Shown in pieces: positions 10,066 through 18,991 of a stretch of DNA of 64,000 nt; position 1 is the first letter of the stretch, and every line of letters begins with the position of its first letter. The translations under genes were made by a program, and so were the position numbers. The notes under the pieces are model-generated. The model was not told where the DNA came from and searched no databases. It saw nothing but the letters and a program-made list of their open reading frames with translations. Source of the DNA: Pseudomonadota bacterium (GTDB lineage Bacteria > Pseudomonadota > Alphaproteobacteria > Sphingomonadales > Sphingomonadaceae); NCBI GenBank assembly GCA_023389105.1, contig JAEWEY010000004.1, forward strand, positions 62,001-126,000. The letters are read 5' to 3'.

Positions 10066-10962
10066 ATGGTTCGTCTCACGTCACTCGACGCCTTTCGCGG
10101 CTTCGCAGCACTGATCGTTTTGATCTATCATGTGGCAGCCGTGTACGGGCTTGGCGGTCAGTCCAAGGGTTATCTCGCGGTCGACTTCTTTTTCATGTTG
10201 AGCGGCTTCGTGATCGAGCGCGTCCTGCAGAAGAGCAGCCGGACGCCGCTTCAGTTCATGCGAGCCCGGTACATCAGGTTTTGGCCGACGATGGCGGCGG
10301 GGACTTTGCTAGGTCTTCTATTTATCGCGCAACCCGGCTGGGTAGGACAGGCCCTGATGGGGTTCCTGCTTATCCCGTTGTTCGCCGGAAAGTTCGTGTT
10401 CCCGTTGAACCCGCCGGCCTGGTCGATCTTCTTCGAGCTATCCGCCAACGCGCTGCATTCCGCGGTTCGCCGTTCATGGCTTTTAATCTTTCTGGTTTCC
10501 TTGACTTGGTTGACCCTGACCGGAGGGTTCGGAGGCGGACCCAATCCCGGAAATTTCCTGGCGGGCGCTCCGCGTGTTTTAACGTCGTACTCGCTCGGCG
10601 TCCTGATGTATCAACGATGGGGCGAGCACCCGCCCGTTAATCTCCCGAGCGCCTGCGGGTTGTTGCTCGCAGCGCTTCTGCTGCCGTTCGTGTCTCCATT
10701 GTTCGACTATGGTTTTGTCTTGCTGCTCTGCCCAGTCATCATTCTAAGTGGTGTGCGAGGAAACATTCCGTTTGCCGAGGAACTCGGCGCTTTGTCGTTC
10801 CCGCTGTATGCGGTGCATTACCCAATCCTGCTTTCCGCCAAGGCGAATGGCCTTCACCCGGCCGTGGCGACTTTATTGGTCATCGCTTCAGCCGCCGCTC
10901 TCTCAGCGGCGGCCGCAAACTGGACATGGCGACGAGAACCTCGACCCCAACCATCCTGTTGA
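10066..10962 (+). CDS. Acyltransferase 3 family membrane protein (OafA/YrhL-like)
   Basis: Polytopic inner-membrane O-acyltransferase of 298 residues that would acetylate sugars of surface polysaccharide. The N-terminus shows the family pattern RLTSLDAFRGFAAL with the conserved His in IYHVAA, then DFFFMLSGFVI. About eight to nine hydrophobic segments follow. It is shorter than the usual 340-400 residues, and its end (WRREPRPQPSC) does not look like a typical C-terminus, so a late frameshift or truncation is possible. ATG 10066 is preferred over the TTG two codons earlier because MVRLTSLDAFRG matches the usual family start. Confidence 0.82.
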   Translation: MVRLTSLDAFRGFAALIVLIYHVAAVYGLGGQSKGYLAVDFFFMLSGFVIERVLQKSSRTPLQFMRARYIRFWPTMAAGTLLGLLFIAQPGWVGQALMGFLLIPLFAGKFVFPLNPPAWSIFFELSANALHSAVRRSWLLIFLVSLTWLTLTGGFGGGPNPGNFLAGAPRVLTSYSLGVLMYQRWGEHPPVNLPSACGLLLAALLLPFVSPLFDYGFVLLLCPVIILSGVRGNIPFAEELGALSFPLYAVHYPILLSAKANGLHPAVATLLVIASAAALSAAAANWTWRREPRPQPSC

Positions 10963-11049
10963 TCGTCATTGCGGCTGTTTGCCCGGCCGCACTTGACCCG
11001 GCATCCGCGTTCTTTTCTACCGTTCGCCAAGGACGGGGAGGGGAGCCGC

Positions 11050-12471
11050 ATGTCGAACTGGAATTTTCGCAAGGCCGTCGTGGCGCGCGAGGACATGCCG
11101 GAGGAGCATCGGCTCAAGCAGTCTTTGTCCTGGCCGCACCTGGTGGCGCTCGGCGTCGGCGCGATTGTCGGCACCGGCATCCTGACGCTGATCGGCGTCG
11201 GGGCGGGGAAGGCGGGGCCCGCGGTGATCCTGAGCTTCGCCATCGCCGGCATCATCTGTGCCTGCGCGGCGCTGGCTTATGCCGAGGTCGCGACCATGAT
11301 CCCCGCATCGGGCTCGGCCTACACCTACAGCTATGTGGTGTTTGGGGAGATGATCGCCTGGATGATCGGCGTCGCCCTCATCCTCGAATATACGTTGGTG
11401 GTCAGCGCGGTCGCGGTTGGCTGGTCGGGCTACGCCGCGGGCTTCCTTGATTCCATCGGAATGGGCTTGCCCAAAGAGCTGATCCAGGGGCCTGAGCTCG
11501 GCGGCATCATCAACCTGCCGGCCATCTTCATCATCTGGGTCGTTGCCGGTCTACTCATGGCGGGCACTCGCGAAAGCGCGACGCTCAACGCCATCCTCGT
11601 CGTCATCAAGATGGCGGCGTTAGCGTTGTTCATCGCCGTCGCTTTGCCCGTCTTCAACGCTGACCATTTCCACCCATTCATGCCAAACGGATTTCCCCGC
11701 AGCGGTCTTCCAGGACACGAGGTCGGGGTGATGGCCGCCGCGGCAATCATCTTTTTCGCCTTCTATGGCTTCGATGCGATCGCCACCGCCGCCGAGGAAG
11801 CCAAGAATCCCGGTCGAGACCTGGCAATCGGCATCGTCGGTTCAATGGCAGTCTGCGTGCTGATCTACATGATCATCGGCGCGGTCGCGGTAGGCGCGGT
11901 CGCCTACACCGGCTTTGCCGACAGCGCCGAGCCGCTGGCGCTGATCCTGCGGGAGATCGGCCAGCCCTGGGCAGCGAGGGTGCTCGGCGCCTCGGCCGTC
12001 ATCGCTTTGCCGACGGTCATCCTGGCCTTCTTCTACGGCCAGAGCCGCATCTTCTTCACCGTCGCCCGCGACGGTTTGCTGCCGGCTACGCTGGCTAGGG
12101 TCTCGTCCCGCGGAACGCCGGTGCGGATCACGGTCTTCACCGCGATCGTGTGCTCGGCGTTCGGCGGCCTGATCCCGCTGACCGCCATCGCGGCACTGGC
12201 CAACGCCGGCACGCTCGCGGCCTTCGTCGCCGTCTGTGCCGCGATGCTGGTGCTCCGCCAGCGGGAGCCGAATGCTGAGCGCAAATTCCGGACGCCGTTG
12301 CCGTGGATCGTCGGGCTCGGCGGCATCTTCGGCTGCCTCTATCTGTTCTACAGCCTGCCGGTGCACACTCAGCTCTACTTCGTCATCGCCCAGGTGATCG
12401 GGCTCGTCCTCTACGCCATCTACGGCAACCGCGCCGCCGCCCGTTTCCGCAGTTCCGCTTCGACCCGTTGA
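11050..12471 (+). CDS. APC-superfamily amino acid permease (cationic amino acid transporter type)
   Basis: Inner-membrane amino acid transporter of 473 residues with about twelve membrane segments. The TM1 unwound-helix motif is clear (GVGAIVGTGILTLIG), and FFAFYGFDAIATAAEEAKNPGRD is the conserved TM6-loop region of the CAT/YfnA group. An N-terminal cytoplasmic stretch (REDMPEEHRLKQSLSWPHL) is also typical of that group. The start is set by GGGGAGGGG just upstream of ATG 11050; an upstream in-frame ATG at 10969 would add a basic stretch of low quality. The stop overlaps the TTG start of the MFS gene, so the two are coupled. Confidence 0.9.
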   Translation: MSNWNFRKAVVAREDMPEEHRLKQSLSWPHLVALGVGAIVGTGILTLIGVGAGKAGPAVILSFAIAGIICACAALAYAEVATMIPASGSAYTYSYVVFGEMIAWMIGVALILEYTLVVSAVAVGWSGYAAGFLDSIGMGLPKELIQGPELGGIINLPAIFIIWVVAGLLMAGTRESATLNAILVVIKMAALALFIAVALPVFNADHFHPFMPNGFPRSGLPGHEVGVMAAAAIIFFAFYGFDAIATAAEEAKNPGRDLAIGIVGSMAVCVLIYMIIGAVAVGAVAYTGFADSAEPLALILREIGQPWAARVLGASAVIALPTVILAFFYGQSRIFFTVARDGLLPATLARVSSRGTPVRITVFTAIVCSAFGGLIPLTAIAALANAGTLAAFVAVCAAMLVLRQREPNAERKFRTPLPWIVGLGGIFGCLYLFYSLPVHTQLYFVIAQVIGLVLYAIYGNRAAARFRSSASTR

Positions 12472-13742
12472 ACAAGCGCCGCACCTTCAACATTCTCGGC
12501 GGTTCGGCGGGCAACCTCGTCGAATGGTTCGACTGGTACGTCTATTCGGCCTTCGCGCTCTATTTCGCGCCGGTTTTCTTCCCGAAGGGCGACGCCACCG
12601 CTCAGCTGCTGAACACGGCGGCGATCTTCGCAGTCGGCTTCGTCATGCGGCCCATCGGGGCGTGGATCATGGGCATCTACGCCGACCGCCGGGGACGGAA
12701 GGCGGGGCTGACGCTGTCGGTGACCTTGATGTGCATCGGCTCGCTGCTGATCGCCGTGGCGCCGACCTATGCTGCTGCCGGCGTTCTGTCGCCGGCGATC
12801 CTGGTGTTGGCCCGGATCATCCAGGGCCTCAGCCTCGGCGGTGAATATGGGTCGAGCGCGACCTATCTCTCGGAAATGGCGAGCCGCGAGCACCGCGGCT
12901 TCTGGTCCAGCTTCCAATATGTGACCATCATCGGCGGTCAGCTGACCGCTTTGGCTCTGTTGGTCCTGCTGCAAGCGACGATCGGCGAAGCGGCGCTGCA
13001 GGCCTGGGGCTGGCGCATCGGCTTTGCGGCCGGTGGCGTGCTGGCAATCGTTGTGTTCTTCATCCGTCGTCGTCTCGACGAGACGCTCAGCTACGAAAAC
13101 GTCGCGGCGAAATCGGACCGCCGCCAGTCGAACCTCGTGACGTTGTTCCGCGGTCACCCGCGCGAGGTGCTGCTGGTGATGGCGCTGACGGCCGGCGGCA
13201 CCGCGGCCTTCTACGCCTACACCATCTATCTCCAGAAGTTCCTCGCCAACACCAGCGGCTTCGACCGCGCCACTGCATCTAGGATCATGACGGTCGCGCT
13301 GACGATCATGCTGCTGATCCAGCCGCTGGCAGGCCGCATTTCCGACGCCATCGGCCGCAAGCCGATGATGATCTTTTTCGGCGCGGGTGCGACGCTGCTG
13401 ACCTATCCGCTCTTTGTCGCCCTAGAGCGAACGCATGAGGTTCTGCCGGCTTTCATGCTGGTGATGGCATCGCTGGTGATCGTCACCGGCTACACCTCGA
13501 TCAACGCCATCATTAAAGCGGAGATGTTCCCGGCCGACATCCGAGCTCTCGGCGTCGCATTGCCCTACGCCATCGCCAACGCCCTGTTTGGCGGCACGGC
13601 GGAATATGTGGCCCTTTGGTTCAAGAATGCGGGCCACGAACGCTGGTTCTACATCTACATCTCGCTGCTCGCCGCGGCATCGCTCATCGCCTACGTCCGG
13701 ATGCGCGAGACCAAGCACACCAGCCTGATCGAGGAAGATTGA
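12468..13742 (+). CDS. MFS transporter, metabolite:H+ symporter type
   Basis: Twelve-segment major facilitator of 424 residues from the metabolite:proton symporter group (KgtP/ProP-like), which imports dicarboxylates or osmolytes. Visible features are the TM1 signature GNLVEWFDWYVYSAFAL, the loop 2-3 motif DRRGRKAGL, GLSLGGEYGSSATYLSE in TM5, and the second-half motif ISDAIGRKPMM. The start is TTG 12468, overlapping the upstream stop as TTGA. Longer in-frame alternatives upstream would add an Arg/Pro-rich, non-membrane segment read from the permease gene. Its own stop overlaps the next ATG. Substrate unknown. Confidence 0.88.
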   Translation: MNKRRTFNILGGSAGNLVEWFDWYVYSAFALYFAPVFFPKGDATAQLLNTAAIFAVGFVMRPIGAWIMGIYADRRGRKAGLTLSVTLMCIGSLLIAVAPTYAAAGVLSPAILVLARIIQGLSLGGEYGSSATYLSEMASREHRGFWSSFQYVTIIGGQLTALALLVLLQATIGEAALQAWGWRIGFAAGGVLAIVVFFIRRRLDETLSYENVAAKSDRRQSNLVTLFRGHPREVLLVMALTAGGTAAFYAYTIYLQKFLANTSGFDRATASRIMTVALTIMLLIQPLAGRISDAIGRKPMMIFFGAGATLLTYPLFVALERTHEVLPAFMLVMASLVIVTGYTSINAIIKAEMFPADIRALGVALPYAIANALFGGTAEYVALWFKNAGHERWFYIYISLLAAASLIAYVRMRETKHTSLIEED

Positions 13743-15130
13743 TGGCCGACGCCGCGCCGAAGCCGTCGATCCTAACGCTGTTCATCGCCATCCTGCTGAT
13801 CCCGGTAGTGCTCGGCAGCTCGACGATGATCTTCAACGACGGCGACGTCAGTTGGCATATCGCGACGGGGCTTTGGATTCTCGACCATCGAGCGATCCCG
13901 AACGTCGACCCATTCTCCTTTACCTGGGGCGGTAAGCCGTGGGTGCCGATCGAATGGGGCTCGGAGCTGCTCTACGCCAGCGCCTATCGTCTCGCCCATT
14001 ACAGCGGCGTGGCAGCACTGGTCACGGCGGCGCTGATCGCGCTGCATACCGCGGTTTACCTCAATGCGGCGCGGTGGATCCGGGTCGCCTTGCTGCCGAT
14101 CGTGGCGATGGATTTCGTCCTGATCCCGATGCTTTTGGCCCGACCGCATGTCCTCACCTGGCCGCTGCTGGCGTTCTGGACTTGGCTCATGATGCGAGCG
14201 CGAGAGCTCGATCGGGCGCCACCGCTCTACGCGGCATTGCTCATGACGCTGTGGGCGAACTTGCACGGTGGTTACGTGTTCGGTCTGGCCATCGCTGCTG
14301 CGTTCGGCCTCGAAGCGCTCGTCAGTACGCCCGACAAAACCCGTGTCATCAAGCAATGGGGCTTGTTCGGCCTCGCTTGCGCCATCGCCGTCTTCATCAA
14401 CGGTAATGGCGTCGAAGGCGTGTTCCACCCGTTGCGCTTCACGCAACTCGAAATGCTGCCGCTGATCGACGAATGGAAGCCGTCCAGTCCCGCCAAGACG
14501 CCGTTCTCATTCGGAGTGCTGGCCATTACGCTGGCGCTGATTGTCTGGAAGCGGCCTCGACTTCCATGGGTCCGCTGGCTGTTGCTCGCCGCCATGCTCG
14601 GGCTGGCAATGCTCCAGGTGCGTCACCAGGCCATGCTTGCAATCCTCGCGGCGATGCTTTTGCCGCAGGGATTCGCAACGCGCGATGCCGTCGCGGCATT
14701 GATCGACCGGACGATGGGCTGGGTTGCGGCTGCCGGCGCCGCGGTGCTGATAGCGCTGCGAGCGATCCTGCCGCTGACGCCCGACAACAACGAAGCCAAT
14801 CCGTGGAAGCTGATTGCATCCATTCCGCCAGAGCTTCGCTCGCAGCCCGTCCTCAACGGCTACTCGATGGGCGGCCCGCTAATTCTGTCGGGGGTCCGGC
14901 CGTACATCGATGGGCGCGGCGACATGTATGGCGATCAACTCGTCGTCGGCTTCTCACGAATTGGCCAGGGCGACCGTGCGGCCTTCGACGCGACGGTGGC
15001 GAAGTGGAATATTCGCTGGGCGATCATTCCCAATGATAGCAGGGCGATGATCCACTTGCTGGACACGACAGCGGGCTGGCGGCGCATCCGTCACGATCAG
15101 GTTGGTTCGGTTTACGTTCGCCAACCCTAG
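13742..15130 (+). CDS. Polytopic membrane protein, possibly glycosyltransferase-like
   Basis: A 462-residue membrane protein with about ten hydrophobic segments and a soluble C-terminal part. The N-terminal extracytoplasmic loop (NDGDVSWHIATGLWIL) and the C-terminal motif YIDGRGDMYGD resemble membrane proteins distantly related to the PMT/GT-C glycosyltransferases; that link is inference from general look. It is the last gene of a translationally coupled trio with the APC and MFS transporters (ATG overlaps the MFS stop). Its stop shares the palindrome CTAG with the stop of the convergent PilZ gene. The biochemical role is unknown. Confidence 0.72.
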   Translation: MADAAPKPSILTLFIAILLIPVVLGSSTMIFNDGDVSWHIATGLWILDHRAIPNVDPFSFTWGGKPWVPIEWGSELLYASAYRLAHYSGVAALVTAALIALHTAVYLNAARWIRVALLPIVAMDFVLIPMLLARPHVLTWPLLAFWTWLMMRARELDRAPPLYAALLMTLWANLHGGYVFGLAIAAAFGLEALVSTPDKTRVIKQWGLFGLACAIAVFINGNGVEGVFHPLRFTQLEMLPLIDEWKPSSPAKTPFSFGVLAITLALIVWKRPRLPWVRWLLLAAMLGLAMLQVRHQAMLAILAAMLLPQGFATRDAVAALIDRTMGWVAAAGAAVLIALRAILPLTPDNNEANPWKLIASIPPELRSQPVLNGYSMGGPLILSGVRPYIDGRGDMYGDQLVVGFSRIGQGDRAAFDATVAKWNIRWAIIPNDSRAMIHLLDTTAGWRRIRHDQVGSVYVRQP

Positions 15131-16026
15131 TGGCGGAGAAAGCCTTCCAGCTCGCGCTGTAGCTCGGCAATGGTCAGCCGGCCCCATTGGTCTTTTGTCC
15201 CCTGTCGATCGATGTCTAGGTAGGCGGGGGGCGTCCAGTCTGCGGTCGCCACCTTGGGACGTGATTCCGTCAGTTTGTTGAGGTCGAACGGCTGGTGGAA
15301 GCGCAGACCGACCTGGTCTCCGACTGCCCACTCGATGGTCGCCGCCATCTGAACATCCCCGCTCAGTTCCAGCAGCGGTTCGGCCCCTACGCGAACCTTT
15401 GCCTTCGTTTCGATCATGGCGCCCGTCGCGGAGATGTTGCGGACGCGAATATCATCACTTTGATAATCGTGATGAAGTTGTCCGCTCCAGATCAATGGAT
15501 GGCGTTTCGCGACCCGATGCTCGTCGTTGGCATCGTGAACCGGCTCCGGTTCGGGCTTTTCTGCACCAATGGGGAAAGCGATGTGGGGGAAGGTGCGTTC
15601 GATCACGTGACGAAGCACGGTTGCGACCTCATCGGACGGCCAGTCGAGACGCGTCTCGTGCGCAAATTCAAGGCCGATACGGCCATCGCGGATCCACCGG
15701 ACGGCGCATTCGATCATTCCGTTCGTGCCCAGGTGCAGGTCGAGACGATCCCACATCATTGGCTGAAAATCGCCGCTGATCATCGCCCCGCCACCGGACA
15801 GATTAAGGAGTTCCACCTCGATCTGGGAGGCCTTCCAGGTGACCGTCGCGCGCTCGTCCGTTAACCGGTGACGGTCTTCGCCCCGCCCATTGGCGGCGCG
15901 TCGTGCATTACGCGTGAGGGCAACGCTCTGCAGCGAGTCGGACCTAGCGCCCTTTGGCCGCTTGGCTTTCAGAATGGGTTCTTCGGAGGCGACAGCGCCG
16001 CCGTACACCTTTGCCCTGATGTTCAT
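15127..16026 (-). CDS. Protein with two PilZ domains
   Basis: A 299-residue soluble protein with two copies of the PilZ fold, the family that usually binds cyclic di-GMP. Domain one (about residues 45-145) has EDRHRLTDER followed by the NLSGGG turn. Domain two (about residues 165-260) has EHRVAKRHP followed by NISATG. These correspond to the RxxxR and D/NxSxxG motifs, with the second domain having the looser first motif. The first ~40 residues are basic and probably unstructured. It may tune motility, adhesion or polysaccharide output, but the target is unknown. A second double-PilZ protein is at 55295-55978. Confidence 0.85.
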   Translation of the reverse strand: MNIRAKVYGGAVASEEPILKAKRPKGARSDSLQSVALTRNARRAANGRGEDRHRLTDERATVTWKASQIEVELLNLSGGGAMISGDFQPMMWDRLDLHLGTNGMIECAVRWIRDGRIGLEFAHETRLDWPSDEVATVLRHVIERTFPHIAFPIGAEKPEPEPVHDANDEHRVAKRHPLIWSGQLHHDYQSDDIRVRNISATGAMIETKAKVRVGAEPLLELSGDVQMAATIEWAVGDQVGLRFHQPFDLNKLTESRPKVATADWTPPAYLDIDRQGTKDQWGRLTIAELQRELEGFLRH

Positions 16027-16119
16027 GCCCTGCTCCGTAATCCTGGAGCGTCATGCCTCAGCGGTGGTTACGGAATCGTGCACTCGTCGAAGGTGCGATG
16101 CCGGTGAAGGGATTGGGAA

Positions 16120-16140
16120 GGTGGGAGGGTTCCCTCCACC
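16120..16140. other. Hairpin between glnA and the PilZ gene
   Basis: GGTGGGAGGG and CCCTCCACC form a strong stem (one bulged G) with a two-base loop, 33 bases past the glnA stop. On the minus strand it is followed by TTCCC, not a full T-run. It may be a weak terminator or an RNA-stabilising hairpin after glnA. Confidence 0.35.
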
Positions 16141-16172
16141 GGCGTCCCGAAAGTCGCGATAGTAACCTAAAT

Positions 16173-17585
16173 TTATCCAGAATAATACATGTCGAATTCG
16201 ACCGGGCTGGGCGTGGTTTCCCAGCGCATCACTTCTTCCCATTTCAGCTCGATGTAGCTGTCGATCTGATCGTCGCTGAACACGTCACCGCGCGTCAGAA
16301 ATGCGCGATCGTTCTGCAGGCTCAACAGCGCTTCGCGAAGCGATCCGCACACCGTCGGGACGCTCACCAATTCCTGCGGCGGTAGGTCGTAGAGGTTCTT
16401 GTCCATCGGATCGCCCGGATGGATGCGGTTCTGGATGCCGTCGAGGCCGGCCATCAGCAGCGCCGAATAAGCGAGGTATGGATTGGCCAACGCATCCGGG
16501 AAGCGGAACTCGACCCGCTTTGCCTTTTCACCCGCGCCGTACGGAATGCGACACGATGCCGACCGGTTGCGGCTGGAATAGGCGAGCAGAACCGGCGCCT
16601 CGAAACCCGGAACCAGGCGTTTGTAGCTGTTGGTCGTTGGGTTGGTGAACGCGTTCAGCGCGCGTGCGTGCTTGATGACGCCGCCGATAAAGTAGAGCGC
16701 GGTCTCGCTGAGGCCGGCATAGCCATTTCCGGCGAAGAGCGGCTTGCCGCCCTTCCAGATCGAGATGTGCGTATGCATCCCGCTGCCATTATCCTGCGCA
16801 ATTGGCTTAGGCATAAAGGTTGCCGTCTTGCCGTAGGCGTGGGCGACCATGTGCACGACATACTTGTAGATCTGCATCCGGTCGGCGGTCTCGACGAGCC
16901 GGCCGTACGTCATTCCAAGCTCGTGCTGAGACGCCGCGACCTCATGATGGTGCTTGTCCATCGGCAGGCCCATCTCGAGCATGGTCGAGACCATTTCGCC
17001 GCGGATGTCGCCCGCGCTGTCGACCGGCGCGACGGGGAAGTAGCCCCCCTTGGCGCGCGGACGGTGGGCGAGGTTGCCGCCTTCATATTCACGCATGGTG
17101 TTGGTTGGCAGTTCGATGTCGTCGATGCGGTAGCCGCTGGCGTTGTAGGAGTCTTCGAATCGAACGTCGTCGAACATGAAGAATTCGGCTTCCGGGCCGA
17201 TGAACACCTCGTCGCCGACGCCGGTCTGCTTGAGATAGGCCTCGGCGCGGGTGGCGGTCGAGCGCGGGTCGCGGCCATATAGTTCGCCGGTCGATGGCTC
17301 GACGACATTGCAGAACAGGACCAGCATCGGCGTTGCGCTGAACGGATCGACATAGGCTGCGTCGAGGTCCGGCTTCAGGATCATGTCGGACTCGTTGATG
17401 GCCTTCCACCCGGCGATTGAGCTGCCGTCGAACATGAAACCGTCGGTCAGCATGTCCTCATCGATCACGCCGGACGCCATGGTCAGATGCTGCCATTTGC
17501 CCTTGGGATCGGTAAATCGAAGGTCGACCCAATCGAGTTCCTCGTCCTTGATCCGCGACAAGATTGTGTCGGCACTGTTCGCCAT
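16173..17585 (-). CDS. glnA: Type I glutamine synthetase
   Basis: ATP-dependent glutamine synthetase (glutamate plus ammonia to glutamine), 470 residues, the dodecameric GSI-beta length. Visible are the N-terminal beta-grasp region (WVDLRFTDPKGKWQHL), the latch FMFDGSSIAGW, the metal-binding MGLPMDKHHHEVA, the ammonia-site GSGMHTHIS, and the regulatory loop NLYDLPPQE. Tyr399 in that loop is the adenylylation site used by GlnE. GAAGGG lies six bases before the ATG. In many alphaproteobacteria glnB sits directly upstream; here that place is taken by a divergent exporter gene, so PII is encoded elsewhere. Confidence 0.97.
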   Translation of the reverse strand: MANSADTILSRIKDEELDWVDLRFTDPKGKWQHLTMASGVIDEDMLTDGFMFDGSSIAGWKAINESDMILKPDLDAAYVDPFSATPMLVLFCNVVEPSTGELYGRDPRSTATRAEAYLKQTGVGDEVFIGPEAEFFMFDDVRFEDSYNASGYRIDDIELPTNTMREYEGGNLAHRPRAKGGYFPVAPVDSAGDIRGEMVSTMLEMGLPMDKHHHEVAASQHELGMTYGRLVETADRMQIYKYVVHMVAHAYGKTATFMPKPIAQDNGSGMHTHISIWKGGKPLFAGNGYAGLSETALYFIGGVIKHARALNAFTNPTTNSYKRLVPGFEAPVLLAYSSRNRSASCRIPYGAGEKAKRVEFRFPDALANPYLAYSALLMAGLDGIQNRIHPGDPMDKNLYDLPPQELVSVPTVCGSLREALLSLQNDRAFLTRGDVFSDDQIDSYIELKWEEVMRWETTPSPVEFDMYYSG

Positions 17586-17605
17586 GATTCGCCCTTCGCT
17601 GTGTT

Positions 17606-17617
17606 GGCCTCGAGGCC
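17606..17617. promoter_or_regulatory. 12-base palindrome upstream of glnA
   Basis: GGCCTCGAGGCC is a perfect palindrome 20 bases upstream of the glnA start, in the 207-base divergent region between glnA and the TauE/SafE gene. It could be an operator or a small RNA hairpin in the glnA leader. I found no clear sigma-54 box here. Confidence 0.3.
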
Positions 17618-17792
17618 TGATGTCGGAATGCCAGAAGCGGCGGCCGGGCGGCCGGCGATTCGGGCTCGGCGACGAGATTGCCGAGGTGTCGGCCAGAGTC
17701 AGGCTGCGGGTTAACTTTTCACTCGGTCGAGTGCCGGTTGTCCAAACTCGGAATTAGGCTAGTCTGGGGCTCAGGCCGGAGGGGAATCCGCC

Positions 17793-18686
17793 ATGCTGAT
17801 TGCCTTGCTGGTGCCGCTCGCGCTCGCGCTGCTGCTGTTCAGCGCGACCCTCGTCAAAGCGGTGGTGAAGGCGCGCGCCCGGCCATCCTGGGAAGCTGTC
17901 GGCCTCGGCGTGGTGGTCAATTTCTTCGACACGTTGGGGATCGGATCGTTCGCGCCGACGACAGCATGGCTAAAGTTCCGACGCATGGTTCCGGACCGTG
18001 TCTTGTCATGCACCATGCTCGTTGGCCTGACGCCACCGTCGATCCTCGAAGGTTTCATCTTCCTCATCCTGCTGGGCGTGAAGGTCGATCCCGCCCTGCT
18101 AGTCGGTTGCGTGCTTGCGCTGCTGATGGGCGGGCTGCTTGGCGCGCCGCTGGTCATGCGCACGCGCGTTTGGATTGTGCAGCTGGTGGTCGCGATGGCG
18201 CTGGTCCTGGCCGCAATTATGTATCTGCTCGCCAACCTGAACCTGATGCCTGGCGGCGGCGTCGCGAGCGGGCTCCCGGTCCCGCTGATGATCATCGCTA
18301 TCGTTGCGAACTTCATGTTCGGGATCCTGCTGAATTTCGGCGTCGGCAATTACGCGCCGACCCTGGTACTGTTGAGCCTGATGGGGATGGATCCGCGGCT
18401 ATGCTTCCCGATCATGGCGGCAGGGGCAGGGCTATGCGGGGCCGGGGCAAGCATTCGTCATATCAAGATGGGAGAGATCACATTGCCGGTGGTGCTCGGG
18501 CTTGCGCTGGGCGGCATTCCCGCAGTGCTGGTCGCGGCATTTGTCGTGAAGAGCATGTCAGTCGAGACCTTGCGCTGGTTGGTCCTCGTCGTGGTTCTCT
18601 ACGCGGCGACGATCATGTTTCGCTCAGCGCTTGCTGGTCGTCGCGAACATCGAGCGATGGACGCTACCGCCCACCTCTCCGCCTAG
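17793..18686 (+). CDS. Sulfite exporter TauE/SafE family (TSUP) membrane protein
   Basis: Inner-membrane transporter of 297 residues with about eight hydrophobic segments in two repeats. The repeat motif is visible in both halves: NFFDTLGIGSFAPTTA near residue 47 and NFGVGNYAPTLVLLSLMG near residue 185. Members move sulfite, sulfonates or related small anions; the exact substrate here is unknown. GGAGGGG precedes the ATG by about eight bases. It is divergent from glnA and followed after 52 bases by a tiny hydrophobic peptide gene. Confidence 0.87.
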   Translation: MLIALLVPLALALLLFSATLVKAVVKARARPSWEAVGLGVVVNFFDTLGIGSFAPTTAWLKFRRMVPDRVLSCTMLVGLTPPSILEGFIFLILLGVKVDPALLVGCVLALLMGGLLGAPLVMRTRVWIVQLVVAMALVLAAIMYLLANLNLMPGGGVASGLPVPLMIIAIVANFMFGILLNFGVGNYAPTLVLLSLMGMDPRLCFPIMAAGAGLCGAGASIRHIKMGEITLPVVLGLALGGIPAVLVAAFVVKSMSVETLRWLVLVVVLYAATIMFRSALAGRREHRAMDATAHLSA

Positions 18687-18738
18687 GGTCGGGGAACCGT
18701 TTTCAATGACGGAGGATTGTGGTCGCGGAGGCGAGCTT

Positions 18739-18819
18739 ATGCGTTCCATCTTGCTGTGGTTTATCGGGATCCCCCTGCCGATCATCCTCCTGCTGGCGGT
18801 TTGCACCCACCATTTCTGA
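18739..18819 (+). CDS. 26-residue single-pass membrane peptide
   Basis: Very short frame MRSILLWFIGIPLPII-LLLAVCTHHF. It is almost entirely one membrane helix with a basic N-terminal residue and a His-His-Phe tail, the look of the tiny hydrophobic proteins often found in proteobacterial genomes. Support for translation is a good Shine-Dalgarno, GGAGG, about nine bases before the ATG. It lies between the TauE/SafE gene and petA and may be transcribed with either. Function unknown; a small stabilising subunit of a membrane complex is one possibility. Confidence 0.6.
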   Translation: MRSILLWFIGIPLPIILLLAVCTHHF

Positions 18820-18945
18820 CGAGGCGACCATTCAGCCTGTGGACAGGGCGCGGCGAACGGCGCTTGAGGCCCTTCACATCGCTTTCACCCCTCGCTATCA
18901 GGCCCGCCAATCGCGCTGGGCAGCCGCCCGGCTCGGCGTCGCCTA

Positions 18946-18961
18946 GGTGCCTCCCGGCACC
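18946..18961 (+). other. Small hairpin ahead of petA
   Basis: GGTGCC-TCCC-GGCACC is a perfect six-pair stem with a four-base loop, 30 bases before the petA start. There is no T-run, so it is not a terminator; it may shape the leader of the petABC mRNA. The rest of 18820-18991 shows no convincing gene. Confidence 0.3.
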
Positions 18962-18991
18962 GCAAAGCAACAAGCGTCACAAAGGGGTAGA

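Noticed and set aside
18839..18943. 34-codon GTG frame between the 26-aa peptide and petA
   Set aside because: No ribosome binding site and no membrane or motif features; it is Arg/Ala-rich as expected by chance at high GC.
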